Source of the DNA: Agaricus subrufescens
Lineage: Eukaryota; Basidiomycota; Agaricomycetes; Agaricales; Agaricaceae
NCBI GenBank assembly: GCA_029945375.1
Contig: CM057060.1
Coordinates: 3,410,001 to 3,474,000 of the forward strand
Direction of reading: 5' to 3'
DNA length: 64,000 nucleotides
Positions 33,537 through 45,490 of the stretch are shown in pieces. Numbering within the stretch: the stretch's first letter is position 1; the number at the start of each line of letters is the position of its first letter. The notes under the pieces were generated by a model. The model was not told the DNA's origin and searched no databases. It saw only the letters and a program-made list of their open reading frames with translations. The position numbers and the translations under genes were made by a program.

Positions 33537-35043
33537 TTATTGCTCATTCACAGCCACAGATTCAACTACGCACCGACTCTTTATGGACAAAGGCTGTGGT
33601 ATCCTCAAAACTCCTTCGGTAAGGGTTTGATTTGCACCTCCCAAGGCATTACGGATGAGATGAACTGCAACGTGGGTGTCCACACAAATAAATCTTTTCT
33701 GAATTTTCATCTTCGTATACCAGGTTGTTGGGTCTTCCCATCCTTTAGGAAACTTCACAGGCAACATCTCGTGACCAAAAAAGTTGTCCTGGGTGGGCTG
33801 GGAGATTGTTGCCGGGAGATTATAATACTGCCTCTCCAACCAGACGCCGACGAGGCCAACAGCTTCTTCGTTCGAAAGAGAGTCCCAAATATCCTTACTG
33901 GCCATGATGAGGAAGTCATCAGGCTGGACATGGATTGTCTGAATATCAGGTTCAGCATTAAGATATGGCCATTCATAGTGATTCTCCGGGTACGGCGGTG
34001 ATGCGGTGAGAAGATCAACCAGTGGAGCTTCACCAAGATAATCCTGATGGATTTGTTCCTGTACGCCTAGGCCCCATTTACACATCGCTAATCCAAATGC
34101 ACGGGTGATGTCTCGCTCAGCGTACTTTTGAAGAATATTTATATGGGTGTCCGGGTGTGACCTTTGCAGGCGCGCTAGCTCAGAAGGGTTTGAAGACGTG
34201 TGTTCGGCACTGAGAACATGAACTTCCAAGCTTGATGTGCCATCTCCGTGGTTTATTTTACGGCCTAGGACAGCGCGTGCATCCCCAACATTTGCAACTT
34301 TCAGAATGCGCGTTGATTCGTCGTAAATTGCCAACATTCCAGTGCACCCAGAGATGGCAGCAGACAGCTGGACCATGTTGAGCGCTTTCGATGGTGATGA
34401 AACGATCATATCTTGCGCCTGGTCTACTGCACCATGATCGACATCTAGAAACGCTTTTTTGATCGCTATGTCGATTCTTTCAGAGGCGACTTCATCTTCA
34501 GATTCCTTGAAATCCTCTTTATTGGAATAAGAGATGTGTCTACTCAGTACTGAACTGAGCAGTGCATGTGCAGTAGGAATAAGCGCCTCGAATATGAAGG
34601 CACTGGCTTCCCAGCCCTTGAAGCCTTCGCTGAGAAGAGCAAAAGTCAAGACTCGCTGAGGTGCTACCTCGGCACGATGAAATCCTAAGCTGCAAAACCC
34701 AATCCCTTTACTGAGAATCGTGAGAGGCACGTCTTGAGCGGGGATGGTGGGAGAACGCGCACTTTGCCAAGTAAGCTGAGCTATATCTGGGGATATTCCT
34801 GTCGTTCCATCCAGCAACCCGGCTGGCCATCCATAAACTGTCGGCGATCGGGTCAAACTCTGCAAATGTCATCGTCAATCGTGCATCATCCCTTACAGGT
34901 GTTTTTAACACACGTTTTGAGTCATTAGGCGCATTATCCTGGCGGTGGTCTGCACGAGTATTGTTTTCATGGTATACAGCGCCGGCAAATGAGGCAATAC
35001 CGGTCAAAAGCGGGAGAGCACGTCGCCTAGCTATCCATGCCAT
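33537..35043 (-). CDS. PP2C-like pseudophosphatase candidate (copy 2)
   Basis: Exon 1 starts at ATG 35041-35043 (MAWIARRRALPLLTGIASFA, hydrophobic anchor). A 37-nt intron (34860-34896) splices KTP to SLTRSPTVYGWPAG, and exon 2 runs open to TAA 33537-33539; about 480 residues. PP2C-family blocks: LTFALLSEGFKGWEAS (position of the metal/catalytic DGHxG block, now SEGFKG), VANVGDARAVLGR, DDFLIMASKDIWDSLSNEE (DG of DGxWD replaced by KD) and HLIRNALGGANQTL. Two metal-binding Asp residues are therefore absent while the fold-defining blocks are kept over a long intact frame, as expected for a selected pseudophosphatase. It is a close paralog of 11558-13056 and a distant one of 14781-16653, in opposite orientation to copy 1. 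Confidence 0.78.
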
Positions 35044-35496
35044 TCGCCGACACTCGGGGAAATGGAGAAACCGAGCGACAGCACTGCCACAGCAAGTTCA
35101 CGTCACGCCGCGCGAATTAAAATAACAAGTTGATCTGTACCGCTGTGTGCGATACTCTGCATAATCATTGCAAAAGTCATCAAAAAAAGTCTCCGAGCCA
35201 AGTTCACAAAGTCATAATTGACGCTGACTTCTAACTTTTACAGCCCGTTGCCCTAGACAATACTCGGCAACAGATGATGTGGTTTATCATCAATTGATGG
35301 ACATGTCGATACTCCTTCTAAAATTCGATCAAACAGCATCGCACACAAACGTTTATAGGAGACGATCAAACAACCTCATACGCAAAACTTATATACAAGG
35401 GATTATCTAGGTATCCCAGGACAATAACAAGGGCCTCTCGGGAAGCGAGGGAACGAGTTGCGGAGGAATCTTGTATAGACTTAATAATGATTGGCC
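35044..35496. other. intergenic, upstream DNA of PP2C-like copy 2
   Basis: About 450 bp between the PP2C-like start and the next minus-strand stop. No gene is visible. Confidence 0.5.
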
Positions 35497-36091
35497 TCAA
35501 CGTCTTCCCGTGGACCTCCGCACGGCTGCAGCGTGACAATCAGGGCAGGGTGCTTGGATATGTGGGTCTAGGTATGCGCAAGAAAAATGAGGATCTGTCA
35601 GAATCTAAAAATCACTACTCACTGTACTGTTCCGGGAACCTGCGACTAATTATGTGGTGAGACGGGCACATACGGTGGGGGACGGTGGAGTAAGGAACAG
35701 TGATGAGATGGAGGAACAGAAAAATTGTGGTGTAAAATCAGCTCTTTTCCGATATCACATACCACCGCAACGTACGTTTGCCAACAGGTCCTTGGACAAT
35801 TTCCGCAGGCTACTGGGTGTGATGGATCGAACTTGCAGAACCTACTCCCGCAATAAATCTGTATACCAGCATTTAAAGGTCATTCCGCCGCGAGTGACCG
35901 TGGTCACTTACCATCACATCAGGCTGTTGTATGTTATTGGCGGTCAGTTGGTTGTCATCAAGAAATGGTATTGTCACCGTACCTCGGTAATTCCATGTCC
36001 GCAGGTGTATATATTGCGAACTCTACGACGATGAGTTAACTGAGAAGGCCTTGATAGAGCTAGAGGTTTCTCACTGTCTAAGGTGACACAT
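35497..36091 (-). CDS. small cysteine-rich 'CGH' protein (copy 2)
   Basis: Same exon plan as 28930-29539: 17-nt first exon (ATG 36089-36091, MCHLR-), exon 2 VRNIYTCGHGITE, a 12-nt micro-exon at 35912-35923 (PDVM), exon 4 IYCGSRFCKFDPSHPVAC then GNCPRTCWQ, exon 5 RRFPEQY, exon 6 with APCPDCH and TGA at 35497-35499. Cysteines, CGH and PEQY are conserved whereas loops differ, consistent with selection on a zinc-binding scaffold. Function unknown; probably cytosolic or nuclear as no signal peptide is present. It lies 450 bp upstream of, and on the same strand as, the PP2C-like copy 2. Confidence 0.68.
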
Positions 36092-37112
36092 TATTGAGGT
36101 GAGGAGTGGGGGGATGAGGAGTAGATGATGAGAGGGAGAATGCGAATGTTGAAGCCATACTGAGTGTTCACGGGGTTTTAATAGGGCAGCGAAGAGCAAA
36201 TCCCTGCCTCAATTACGACCAGCGATGTAGCACTCTCGTCAGAAATCGCGAGATCAAGATGGCGGGAATTAGTAGTGTCAAAACAGAGGTGTATCTGCGT
36301 GTTTTGTGATAGTTCGGCGCTGATTTAATTCTGACTACGATCACCAAATCTCGGGGGATATAGTTGTTTTGGACACAGAGGGAAATCAATAAGTGGAAGG
36401 GCAATGTCAATATCAGGGACGGTAAATCCAACGTAAGGAAAGGAAGAGGAGGCAGTACAATTTGGTTTGTGGCGACCCTTATATCTCTTTTGTATCGGGT
36501 TTGGTTCCGTGGTGAGACTTCGGCAGACAAAGGAGCACTTCTTCCCGGCTTCTTCAATATAAATTGACTCTACTATAAAGCCCACGAAGGATGTGAATTT
36601 TTCCTTGAATATAGTAGTAACATTCTAATTATGTCCCATGTTCACATGACTCAGGGAGCTGAAACACCGAAGGTGTAGATTATCGGTCCTGTGGAGGTTT
36701 CATCGTTTAGAGGAACACGGCCAACGAGAATAAAAACTGAGCCGGGCTGTACGGCGCCATCAGAGCCACTATCGATGTTAACTTGATAGCAGTATTTCGA
36801 CCAATCAGAGGTAATTGAGGCGTCGTGGGCGCAGAAGGTAGAGCATGAAAGGTTTGTATAATGCACATACTAGTAAGCCGGTAACTCTAGAGTAATTGCT
36901 ATATGTGTTGCTAAAATTAATAAGGGGTGGAGGGGAATGTTGTTCGAATAATTCTGCTAGATTCTTCCCCGCCCTTGAAGGGCCATAGTGCTGGATCCAA
37001 GCTTAGTTGAGCCCGTAACTCAGTGGCCAAAGTACTGTTCCCATGAGCGACTCAATCGTTCTTCGCTGTGTAATCAAGTGCCAATGCTATTAGACGTAAA
37101 TTAATAAAAGAT
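36092..37112. other. region without a supported gene
   Basis: A minus-strand open stretch at 36651-36866 (GSVFILVGRVPLNDETS, ending FGVSAP) reads like the last exon of a protein, preceded by a possible acceptor (TTACTAG). No upstream exon could be tied to it with confidence. Frames at 36213-36585 overlap on both strands and carry no domain. Confidence 0.3.
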
Positions 37113-37897
37113 CTATTGATCCGGTAAGAACACATCTTCTCGTCCTGTTTCAATACCGTCATATCCGTCCCTGAGTGCAACACGTGTCCTCGCTTGACAT
37201 TGCGGGGAACCTTCGTCAGGGGTGCGCCTCAACACGAGGAAGACAGCGAGGCCACGTTGGTGGATTTGTGCTGCCAAGGGACGTGCTGACATGTTGCGTG
37301 GACTGGATGGTGGAGTCACGAGTCGGTGGTTCATCGGATCCACTACAAATGTAGTGTGAGAACCTCGAATTCGTCGAGATTGATACCAATCAGAGGATAT
37401 GCGCTTATCTCAATTACGGTTATACGGGGCCACGTTGTAGTACTAAATCTGAGATTACAATAGATACGAGAACATACAAACTTCGATTCTGGGCAACAAG
37501 GAATACATCGTCAATATAAACGGCATGCATGAGATTCCCTGTAGAATCCTAATGAATGAAGAAATGTGGCATGAGAGAAAAGGAGCTCCATGGCTAGCCG
37601 GATGACAAGGGTCGCTAAAAGAAGAGTCATCGCTTTGTTGTCTTGCTGTCCAAGGGCTGTACTAAGCTCACTCAAGATCTCAGTTTCCGAGAAAGCAAAG
37701 CTGACTAGTTGAAAAGCGAACTCCGACAAGGGTCTAAATGAGAATGTTCTCTCTTTCGGAAAGGATTTTACTACGTGCTCCATCATGATTATATATTCGG
37801 CCATGTAACTTGGCACAGCAGGAACACTGTCCATATGTTTCCGTTCCATTCGTGAATGCAGATCTTTAGTGCATATGGGTAGGTGATCTGTTAGCAC
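37113..37897 (-). other. possible minus-strand gene, unidentified
   Basis: A stretch open from 37897 to about 37520 (hydrophobic near its end: LLLATLVIRLAMELLF) may splice to IDDVFLVAQNRS and then, over a long intron ending CATTTGTAG, to PMNHRLVTPPSSPRN... with a stop at 37113. This resembles the layout of fungal membrane proteins with a Ser/Pro tail, but the start and one splice are not secure. Treat as a tentative model. Confidence 0.22.
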
Positions 37898-38353
37898 AGT
37901 ATGCTAAGTTTGGATTTCCACATGAAATCTAAGACTAAGTAGTAAGAAAATCCTTCATTCGACAGGGAGTGTTACTGATACATCAACAGATCCATCTATA
38001 CATAGATTTGAATGATCAACTTACATCATGAAAAGCACGGGAAATACACATTTGTCACACCATTTTTGTTGGGCGGCCTCAACGACTAGCGTTTTGAACT
38101 ACAAGTCCACTGCTTCTAAATCAACGTTTACAACTTAACTAGTCAAAGCGTTCTATACCACTCAACACAGACGCTTAAGTCAAATCAACTCCGGATTCAT
38201 CAAAGTTATCTAACAAAATGTTGTGCAGCTGTGCTTAGTTTTGAATTCCTGTGCGGAGAGTTGAGATGATTGACAGGAGCCGACAAACAAAGGCATACGT
38301 TATGCAGCTAACCTGTCTGTGAGCGTGTAGTACAGAACTCTTATCCAACTCCA
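37898..38353. other. intergenic, no gene seen
   Basis: About 450 bp, AT-rich, lying downstream of the DHA1 transporter. Nothing supported. Confidence 0.5.
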
Positions 38354-40416
38354 TCAATTATTATCCGCTGTCGAGTAACCAACGTCATTCCAACTTCTCA
38401 TCTCGCTGCCATACTGTATGGTAATCATGGTTATCCTAGTTTGGGAAGGTTAAGCATCCTCCCAAGAACCAATGAAGGAAGGCGTGCAAGAAGGCGCCAC
38501 TCACACAAACCCGACCCAACAGAACGATGCTGCACCGAAACTCGTCATCAAAAAGCCGTGTTGGTTTATCATAGGCATAATCGTAGCAGTGGCAGGGCTA
38601 AGAATGAGTAACCGAAACCCTCTACCCAATAATTAAGCCTTTCCAACTAAAAAATCAGCTTGGAAATTTTCAACGTACCTGCTGCATGCCACGACTTCCG
38701 CGCTGCGCGAATGCAAGATATCGACGAGGTATGCTGACAACGGACTCAGGGCGATAACAACCTATACACAGTTGACCGATATATCTCTGACACAATGACT
38801 AACTTACCCCGACTCCATTGACGAATAGAAGAATCAGGCATAAGATCAGGCCAACGGGGCCATCCACGTATCGAGTGACCAAACCACACCCTAGAACGGA
38901 TATTGGTGCAAGGATAAGTGACCCACAAAGAGTGGCTTTTAACCGATCTTCAGGATACCAGCTACCCCTCTTCTTTTTATAGTAGATGACCATTTTGTCC
39001 GAAATCCGTCCTGCGATAGGGGAGCCGACTTCGGAGCAAATTAAATATGGGCTCTCGAGGAGATTGCACAAGAATATTTACCGAAGTTCCCTATTCCGCT
39101 CGGCAAGAAACAGGCCCCCACCAAAGCCTCATTTCCAATCCCATAGCGTTTACCCTGTCAGATTTCAACTTGAGGGGTCAATGACTATTTTTGACGTGGC
39201 TCACAATTGTATAGGACAGCGGGATCAAAAGTGCTAGTGACCCTGATCAGTGGTGCGGATCCGATGGGAACCATCAGCGACATTACCATAATCCGTTAAG
39301 AGCGCAAAAGATCCGGCCAGGGACTAAATGTGAAGTGATCAAGGGAGTTCTCACAGGTGATTCTTATATTAGACATACCACCCAGAACACATTCGGACTG
39401 CGTAAGAGGCCGAGCGGTCGAAGAGGATTAATGAAAACAGGCAATTTATTTCGCTCGACGTATCCGGCTTCGCGCCGTTTATCGATGCCTCTCGTACCTG
39501 GATGACTCGTCTCTGGGAAAACGAAATACATCAGTACGAAGGCGGCAAGATTCACTAGGCCAATGCAGAATTGCAAGTCTCTCCAGGAAGCATAATGTGA
39601 AATGAAGCCTAAAACTGTTATTACTCAGCAGCGTAACGGAAAAGCAACTGACCTCCGATAGGAGGAGCCAGAGCAGGACCCAACATAGTTCCCTGCTCAG
39701 AAACGGGGGTAAGCACGGACCGGCCTTCACGAAGTGACGCTTCACATTACCGCAGCGTAAAATCCTAATGCGGTACCCCGTTCTTCCAATCTGTAAATGT
39801 CCCCGATAACGGCAGCCCCGACACCGACACCAGGCGAGACGCCAACGCACTGCCAGAATCTCCAGAACAGCATCTCTGGAACATTGCGTGCCATTCCTAC
39901 TCCACAAGATCCAATCATGGATAATGGTAGGCCAACTAGGAGGATGGAGCGACGTCCATCTGGCAACAAAATCAGCATAACATGATCATCAGAATTAGTA
40001 TACTTATCAACAGAATGTAGAGTATGTAGCTGCAAATAGACCCCCGAACGATGTAGCGAAGAGGGATAGACCAATTGCTATCCTAGAAAGAAATGAGCTT
40101 GCAGTTCGTCAATGGAATTACTCGACGGGCTTACATGACATTTTCTGCGGTAGTTTTCAGATCCTCTGCCATCTGGGGCACAGAGGGAACAAAACTGCCG
40201 GATATGAAGTCTGCAAAAAAACAAAGGAAGAACTTCAAAACGCAGGGAGTGAAGTGAATGACGGCCAGAGGACCTACACGGCATGATTCCATACCACGAA
40301 ACAATCGCAACAATGAATTTTTTGTGATTTGATGAAAACTTGTCATATACGTGCTTAGTGGTAGGGGATATACGCGGCAACAGAGGTGACGATTCAGTAT
40401 CGTTTGTTTCAGACAT
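38354..40416 (-). CDS. MFS transporter, DHA1 (12-span, Qdr/Dtr-like) type, copy 3
   Basis: ATG at 40414-40416 (MSETNDTESSPLLPRISPTT). Blocks in order: GSFVPSVPQMAEDL (loop after first helix), GRRSILLVGLPLSM, VGAAVIGDIYRLEERGTALG (motif-C region of DHA1), FPETSHPGTRGID, LRSPNVFWV, PIAGRISDKMV (motif A-like), YPEDRLKATL, LSAYLVDILHSRSAEVVA and C-terminal MRSWNDVGYSTADNN, TGA 38354-38356. The same landmarks occur in the tandem pair at 54.5-59.6 kb, so the three form one subfamily, this one the most diverged. Around 12 short introns; one donor is the unusual GTTGAT. Likely plasma-membrane proton antiporter for small organic compounds; substrate unknown. It is divergent to the F-box gene (585 bp apart). 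Confidence 0.85.
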
Positions 40417-41001
40417 GGAGGTAGGACGAGGGCTGAGATCTGGAAAAATTTGGATGGTGACTTCTGCCGTGGGATTCGTTATCAAATTGTGATGCCCCTA
40501 GGTGGGATACCCTAGCGGTCTGAGTCAGACTGCTCGTGCTCGATATTGACTCGATATTTAACGATCCTGCATCAATCATGCGAACCAAGTTTAAAAATAG
40601 TGCATAGCTCGTTGGCCGCGGGCAGCTCGATCGAGTAAGCCCCGGGCAGGTGGCAGGCCTCTCTCTGTTGAACAACCGGCATCCCCTGCAATCGATCAGA
40701 AAAGTCATCAAAATTCGATACGACATGAACTGTGAGCATATGGAGGTTATTTTTCCTCTTGTATACCAGAAGCACCATACTAGATTCGAGAGCTTCCGCG
40801 TATGTTTCCCGTTATAGTAGTGGCCGTTCAATTTATATCTGCCAATCAGAAAGCCGAGTAGTCCTGTAAAAAATAGTTTCAAAATCCGGGTCGTGCCATA
40901 TTCAATGTCGGTGCTTGTTACCGCACGTCTATCAAGTTAACCCACGTGGAAGCCTCCGCGTCTTGCAAGCCTTACTCTGGTTACTTGTGCATTACATTCC
41001 T
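40417..41001. other. bidirectional promoter region
   Basis: 585 bp between the divergent starts of the DHA1 transporter and the F-box gene. The upstream frame of the F-box gene is open to 40915 but only from a TTG. No further gene seen. Confidence 0.5.
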
Positions 41002-42438
41002 ATGCTATCCCCCGAACAGGAGCTCGCTCATATCCAGTGCTTTCCTCGTCTAGAATTGCCAAGGGACGCCCACCTTCGCTTGAACGCGATTCGCTCGCCG
41101 ATCTACAGAGTCCCCATTGAAGTATTATCCCAAATATTTCAACAGGTGGTCAATGTAGGAGCAGACACTCTTGATCTGCAATTACAGGAAAGCTATTACA
41201 GCATTGGTCACGCTATTACTCTCAGCTCAATTTCATTTGGCTTTCGCCAAGTGGCATTGGGTATATCGGACCTGTGGAGGAGGGTCACATTCAAGAAAGT
41301 AGACAAGTGTATTCACCATTTTGGCCCATTACTTCGACATTCATCTTCTCTTGCGGACTACCTTGACCTTACGATATATTTTAATGATAATCCCCGCCGC
41401 GACGTCATTCGCATCGTGGCCGATGTCCTCACTTCCTCCGCCATTCGTCCGAAAGTTAAGGCTTTGGCCTTGGATTGCCACATCGAACTATGCCGTTGGG
41501 AAGACTGGGACGCCAGACTAGCTTCCTTCTTGACATTGGACACTCTGACAATAGCTCTGGATCGGCACGATCGTGGTTCCGAACTCCACCTAAGCAACAT
41601 TCCACTGCGGCGTTTGCGCGTCTCAGGTGGAAGTTGGTTTTTAAAATCACTTTCCCTCCATCCGTCTGTACAGATTTTATATCTGGACAGTGTGCCCCTA
41701 CAAGGCAGGGTCATGGACGTCTTAAAGACCTGCCCAAATCTTATAGAATGTTCCCTCTCATTGCATTATTGGGAATCCACACGTTCGCGAATGCTATTTT
41801 CGAACCCTATCATCCTCACACATCTCCGACGACTCTCATTACCCATTCACCACGACATTTGCACTGCCGAATCCCTCCGAGACTTGAAGCTGCCAGCTCT
41901 AGAGTTTCTAAAGCTCAGTTTTCACGACCACTCGATGATAAGACCCTCAAACCTTACTCTATTCTGCAGTCACGTCGCTACCGCTCTTAAATCGCTCTCC
42001 ATTGATTTTTCAGAGAGTTGGGAGTACAGTGATTTTTGCCAGCTCTTCGACTTACCTTTCCTCAATCTCCAACATCTAGAGCTTCATGCAACCACTCCTA
42101 CAGGTCTTGTTGACGCCGTCCGTGCCTTAATTCCCGACGGCCGAAACAACCTTTATTTCCCACATCTCCACGCTCTGACATTGAAGTACCCAACGCAAAC
42201 ACGCGATGGATTCGAACTTCTCCCGGAATTGGTTATAGGCCTCCTGAATACATGGCCCGTCGGGGAGTCGTCACATCTTCACCTAGACCTTGATATAGAG
42301 AAAGGCTCCAGACGGGCCGTAGACCGATTTTGGATACCCGAGCTACGAGAGCAAATGAGGCTCGTTATCAAGAGTCGCAAATTCCTCGAGGTCACTCGAA
42401 GTAATGAACGCGAGTGGTTGTATGAAGAGCAAGCGTAA
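41002..42438 (+). CDS. F-box/leucine-rich-repeat-like protein
   Basis: Intronless 478-codon gene, ATG 41002, TAA 42436-42438. An F-box-like segment (PIYRVPIEVLSQIFQQVV ... LSSISFGFRQVALGISDLWR) lies at residues about 35-95. It is followed by irregular leucine-rich repeats (LRRLRVSGG, VQILYLDSVPLQG, LRRLSLPIHHDICTAESL, LEFLKLSFHDHS, LQHLELHA). This is the usual plan of the very large F-box family of Agaricomycetes, which recruit targets to SCF ubiquitin ligases through Skp1. The target is unknown. The upstream TTG extension is not used because it lacks ATG. Confidence 0.8.
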   Translation: MLSPEQELAHIQCFPRLELPRDAHLRLNAIRSPIYRVPIEVLSQIFQQVVNVGADTLDLQLQESYYSIGHAITLSSISFGFRQVALGISDLWRRVTFKKVDKCIHHFGPLLRHSSSLADYLDLTIYFNDNPRRDVIRIVADVLTSSAIRPKVKALALDCHIELCRWEDWDARLASFLTLDTLTIALDRHDRGSELHLSNIPLRRLRVSGGSWFLKSLSLHPSVQILYLDSVPLQGRVMDVLKTCPNLIECSLSLHYWESTRSRMLFSNPIILTHLRRLSLPIHHDICTAESLRDLKLPALEFLKLSFHDHSMIRPSNLTLFCSHVATALKSLSIDFSESWEYSDFCQLFDLPFLNLQHLELHATTPTGLVDAVRALIPDGRNNLYFPHLHALTLKYPTQTRDGFELLPELVIGLLNTWPVGESSHLHLDLDIEKGSRRAVDRFWIPELREQMRLVIKSRKFLEVTRSNEREWLYEEQA

Positions 42439-43214
42439 GAATGATCACACATCCTTTGAATGCTTCAAATTCAGAGTATTCAGACGTAGTATTATCATTT
42501 TTCGGCGTATCGTTCTTCATTGTTACCCTAGGGTTGTTTATAATTATCCTATTAGATGGAATAAAAACACGAACAAAGAAACAAAGAATGAGAAAGGAGA
42601 TTGTTACATGATCGCGAAAACGTTGCTTAAAACAAAAACGCTAACAATAGTGATTTAGGAAAGAGAGACGGGGAATGACAACGAGGGAAAATGAGAGAAA
42701 CCAAAAATTCTAACAATTTTTTCACAACAAAAACAAGAGTGTAGGTAGCATTAAGAAAAGTGAGGTCATATCTCATGTACTTATCGTACTATCCAAAAGC
42801 AAGAAAAAAAGAACTCCCATCCACACTCTTAAAACTTTTACTTTTTCGCTTCCCATCTTTCCTTCCACAAATGGACCCAACATAAGGTAAATATGATATT
42901 ATTAAGTTTGATGTGTCTCGCCACTGGTTTCCGAAACAAATGAAAGTAAGGGGTATTAAGAAAGACAGAAGAAGAAAGAAAATATCCAGTAGAAGTTATC
43001 CAAGGAGGAAGAGATTGAGGGAGGAGTGAGAGTGGTCCATCCGCACTTGGTGGACAGCATGTATAACCCGTAGCGAAACGAAATTCGAAACGAGTTTCCA
43101 CTCCACAATGAACAGAGAATGGCCCAAATACACGTGCCTATGTCGTCTGAACGTACAACGAGTAGCACACATCTCCACGGTGCGTCACGTAATCTCCAAG
43201 CCATATAATTGGGC
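42439..43214. other. intergenic between convergent genes
   Basis: 3' flanks of the F-box and shugoshin genes. AT-rich with poly-A runs (42540-42830). The minus-strand frames at 42838-43243 overlap the end of shugoshin and lack domains. Confidence 0.5.
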
Positions 43215-45322
43215 TCAAACGGCCATACTGTGCCTTCTCTCATCCACTAGCTCCCTTTTCGTCTCTCCAAGCATAACAAGACTGGTCTTCTTCGACCGTT
43301 CCCTTTCTCCACTCCTCCTCTGCCTTCCTTCGACGTTAATCCAACTACTTAGGCGCCCACTTGGAATAAACTCAGCATCAGCTTGTGCCCCATCACTCTC
43401 CTCTTCTTCGGACTCAACTAGCGGTCTCGATTTCTTCCGCCTCACAGCCCCAGCAGTAGCCGCACCAGAGGATGACGAGCTGCTAGTTCGGGGGGGAGGG
43501 GGAGGTGGTGGTAGTTGTGAGTGATGTAAAGCTGACTGAGGACGCGAGGGTGGCAGAGGATAATCCTCGGGATGGATAATATCTCCTTGGTGATTTCGTA
43601 CTAGAAATTCGCCTGAAGATCGGCCAGTAGGTTCGGAATCACCAGGAAGTGGTGGTTCAGGCAGCTTGGCATGTAACGCGGTTAATGCCGCTGCGGCTGA
43701 TGATCGTTTCTTCGGACGGGGTGCTTCGTTGCCAGGAAGGGGATCAGGTTTCCGCATTTTGCTACAGGAATAAATTGGATCAGCACATATTTGGAAGTCT
43801 GGGCAGAGAGACTGACGTATTAAGTTTAGGTTCAGCATAGTTTACACTCTTCCTTGCTCTCCTTTCTCGGCCACCCGGGGCTGATTCGGGCTCAAACTCC
43901 GGTGGCGCGGGTGGTATTGGGGGTTGTGAAGGCCCCGACGAGGTTGGAGAGGACGGCATTAAGAAAGTTCGAGTGCTGATTACCACATCCTCTTGGTCAC
44001 GGGCTGCAGGCACCCGAATTGCAGTCGTAAGATATCCTGAAGAAACAAAAACAGAAAGGTAGTGTTAGCTCACCAATATTAGGATCGATAGGTTGAAGGA
44101 TGGCTCGGGAACTAGTCATGTCCCTCAGCTTTCCCTTCGTACCTTCTGATAGAAAATGATCATCATCCTCTCTTTGTCGTTTCTTCTCCCGGGATCGTAA
44201 GGAGTCTGAGGCATACTCCTTCACTTTATCGTCCTCTGATTCCTTCTCTCGGTACTTCCGCTTCTCTTTCTTCGGTAAGGGTGGAGGGATTAGGGAATCG
44301 TGGTCTCGTGGATCAGGTTCAATATCGACTTGAAGATTGCCGCTGGTCGCAGCAATCTCCTCTGCCTCTTCCGCACGACCGGCCTCTAATCGTATAGGGG
44401 ACCCGAACGCAGGGCTCGCGGGACGAGGTGGAGCGAGGTTCTCGGTATCAATACTCAGTAAACCACTTTGTCTACGTGAGCTCTTCCGCTTCGCAGGACT
44501 TGAGGAGCTGGCATAATCTACTCGGGAAGGTATAGGGGTCATGTTAGGAATATGGGTGGCAGATGGTGGTGAGATAGCGCGGGGAGGGAGAGGAAGTTTT
44601 GACGCTGAAAGACGGGATTTCGTTTTGGACCTTCGTTTGTCGGTGCCCGTCTTGTGGTCATTCTCAATATCTGAGGAACTTCGGCAGGGTTCATCTTCTT
44701 CGTGGATGTCGGGGAAAGTTGGAGGTTTGGATACTCGGAATCCGGGGTAACATGCGTCTATCGTGTCGTGTGAAGGTTTTTTCGCAGGGGGAAAGGCAGG
44801 TGAGGGAGGGGGTGTTGATTCGACCGTTATATTATAAGTTTGTCGAAGGTAGCTCAGATGCTTCGTTAAGCTGAGAGTCTGCCAGTAAGGCTACATCAAG
44901 CTCAGTCTACCCCGAAAGAAAACTCGAACGTACCGCAAGTTCAGTATCCGCCAAAATTTTGCGTGACTTTTCACGCTCGCGCTTGAGCTGTGCTACCAGA
45001 GATATCACAGTCTGTCGTAAGCGGAGATTCTCGCCCTGGAGATTCCTGATATCGTTACTGAGGTCGTCGACACGGACGCTGAGCTCCGAGTTTAGCCTAG
45101 CCCAAAGAAGATTAGAAGCTCTCCTCATTACTACACAAAAGACTCTTCCGTACTTTGTGATGTGTTTGTTTGAAATGAGGAATCTCTTCTTGCCTGTCGA
45201 ATGCCTCGCGGTGAGTGTGCGGCTCGAGATCAAGATACGGCGGTAGACCTACGATTCTCGTACTCGGCCAGAGCATCTGGCTGTCTCGTACCAATCGATG
45301 ACGGAGAGTCCTTCCTGCTCAT
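43215..45322 (-). CDS. SGO1: shugoshin, centromeric cohesin protector
   Basis: Shugoshin shields centromeric cohesin from separase, with PP2A, and promotes bi-orientation. The N-terminus (ATG 45320-45322, MSRKDSPSSIGTRQPDALAE) is built from short exons leading to KKRFLISNKHITK, then the Shugoshin_N coiled coil (LNSELSVRVDDLSNDIRN... and ENLRLRQTVISLVAQLKRER). A long disordered middle with basic and proline-rich parts follows. The Shugoshin_C basic motif GRERRARKSVNYAEPKLNT-KMRK is split by an intron near 43765-43815. Poly-Pro/poly-Ser and Glu runs precede the stop at 43215. Both diagnostic ends are present, so identification is strong although the central domain is unalignable by eye. Confidence 0.88.
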
Positions 45323-45490
45323 CGTGGGCGGCAGCGAGGACGGCGACGAGCACAGCGCTGAGCTCGGCGACGGAGGGGAACAACGAACAACACATCACGT
45401 GCCACTCAATATTGCTAAATTACACCACGTGACTCATAGATTGTATTGTCCGTCTACTATTGTTACACTACGACGCTACCTATCTCACCC

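Noticed and set aside
36213..36585. Overlapping ORFs on both strands (up to 114 codons).
   Set aside because: Mutually antisense, no domain, no splice context.
40915..41001. N-terminal extension of the F-box protein.
   Set aside because: The frame starts at TTG; the first ATG is 41002 and the extension has no family similarity.
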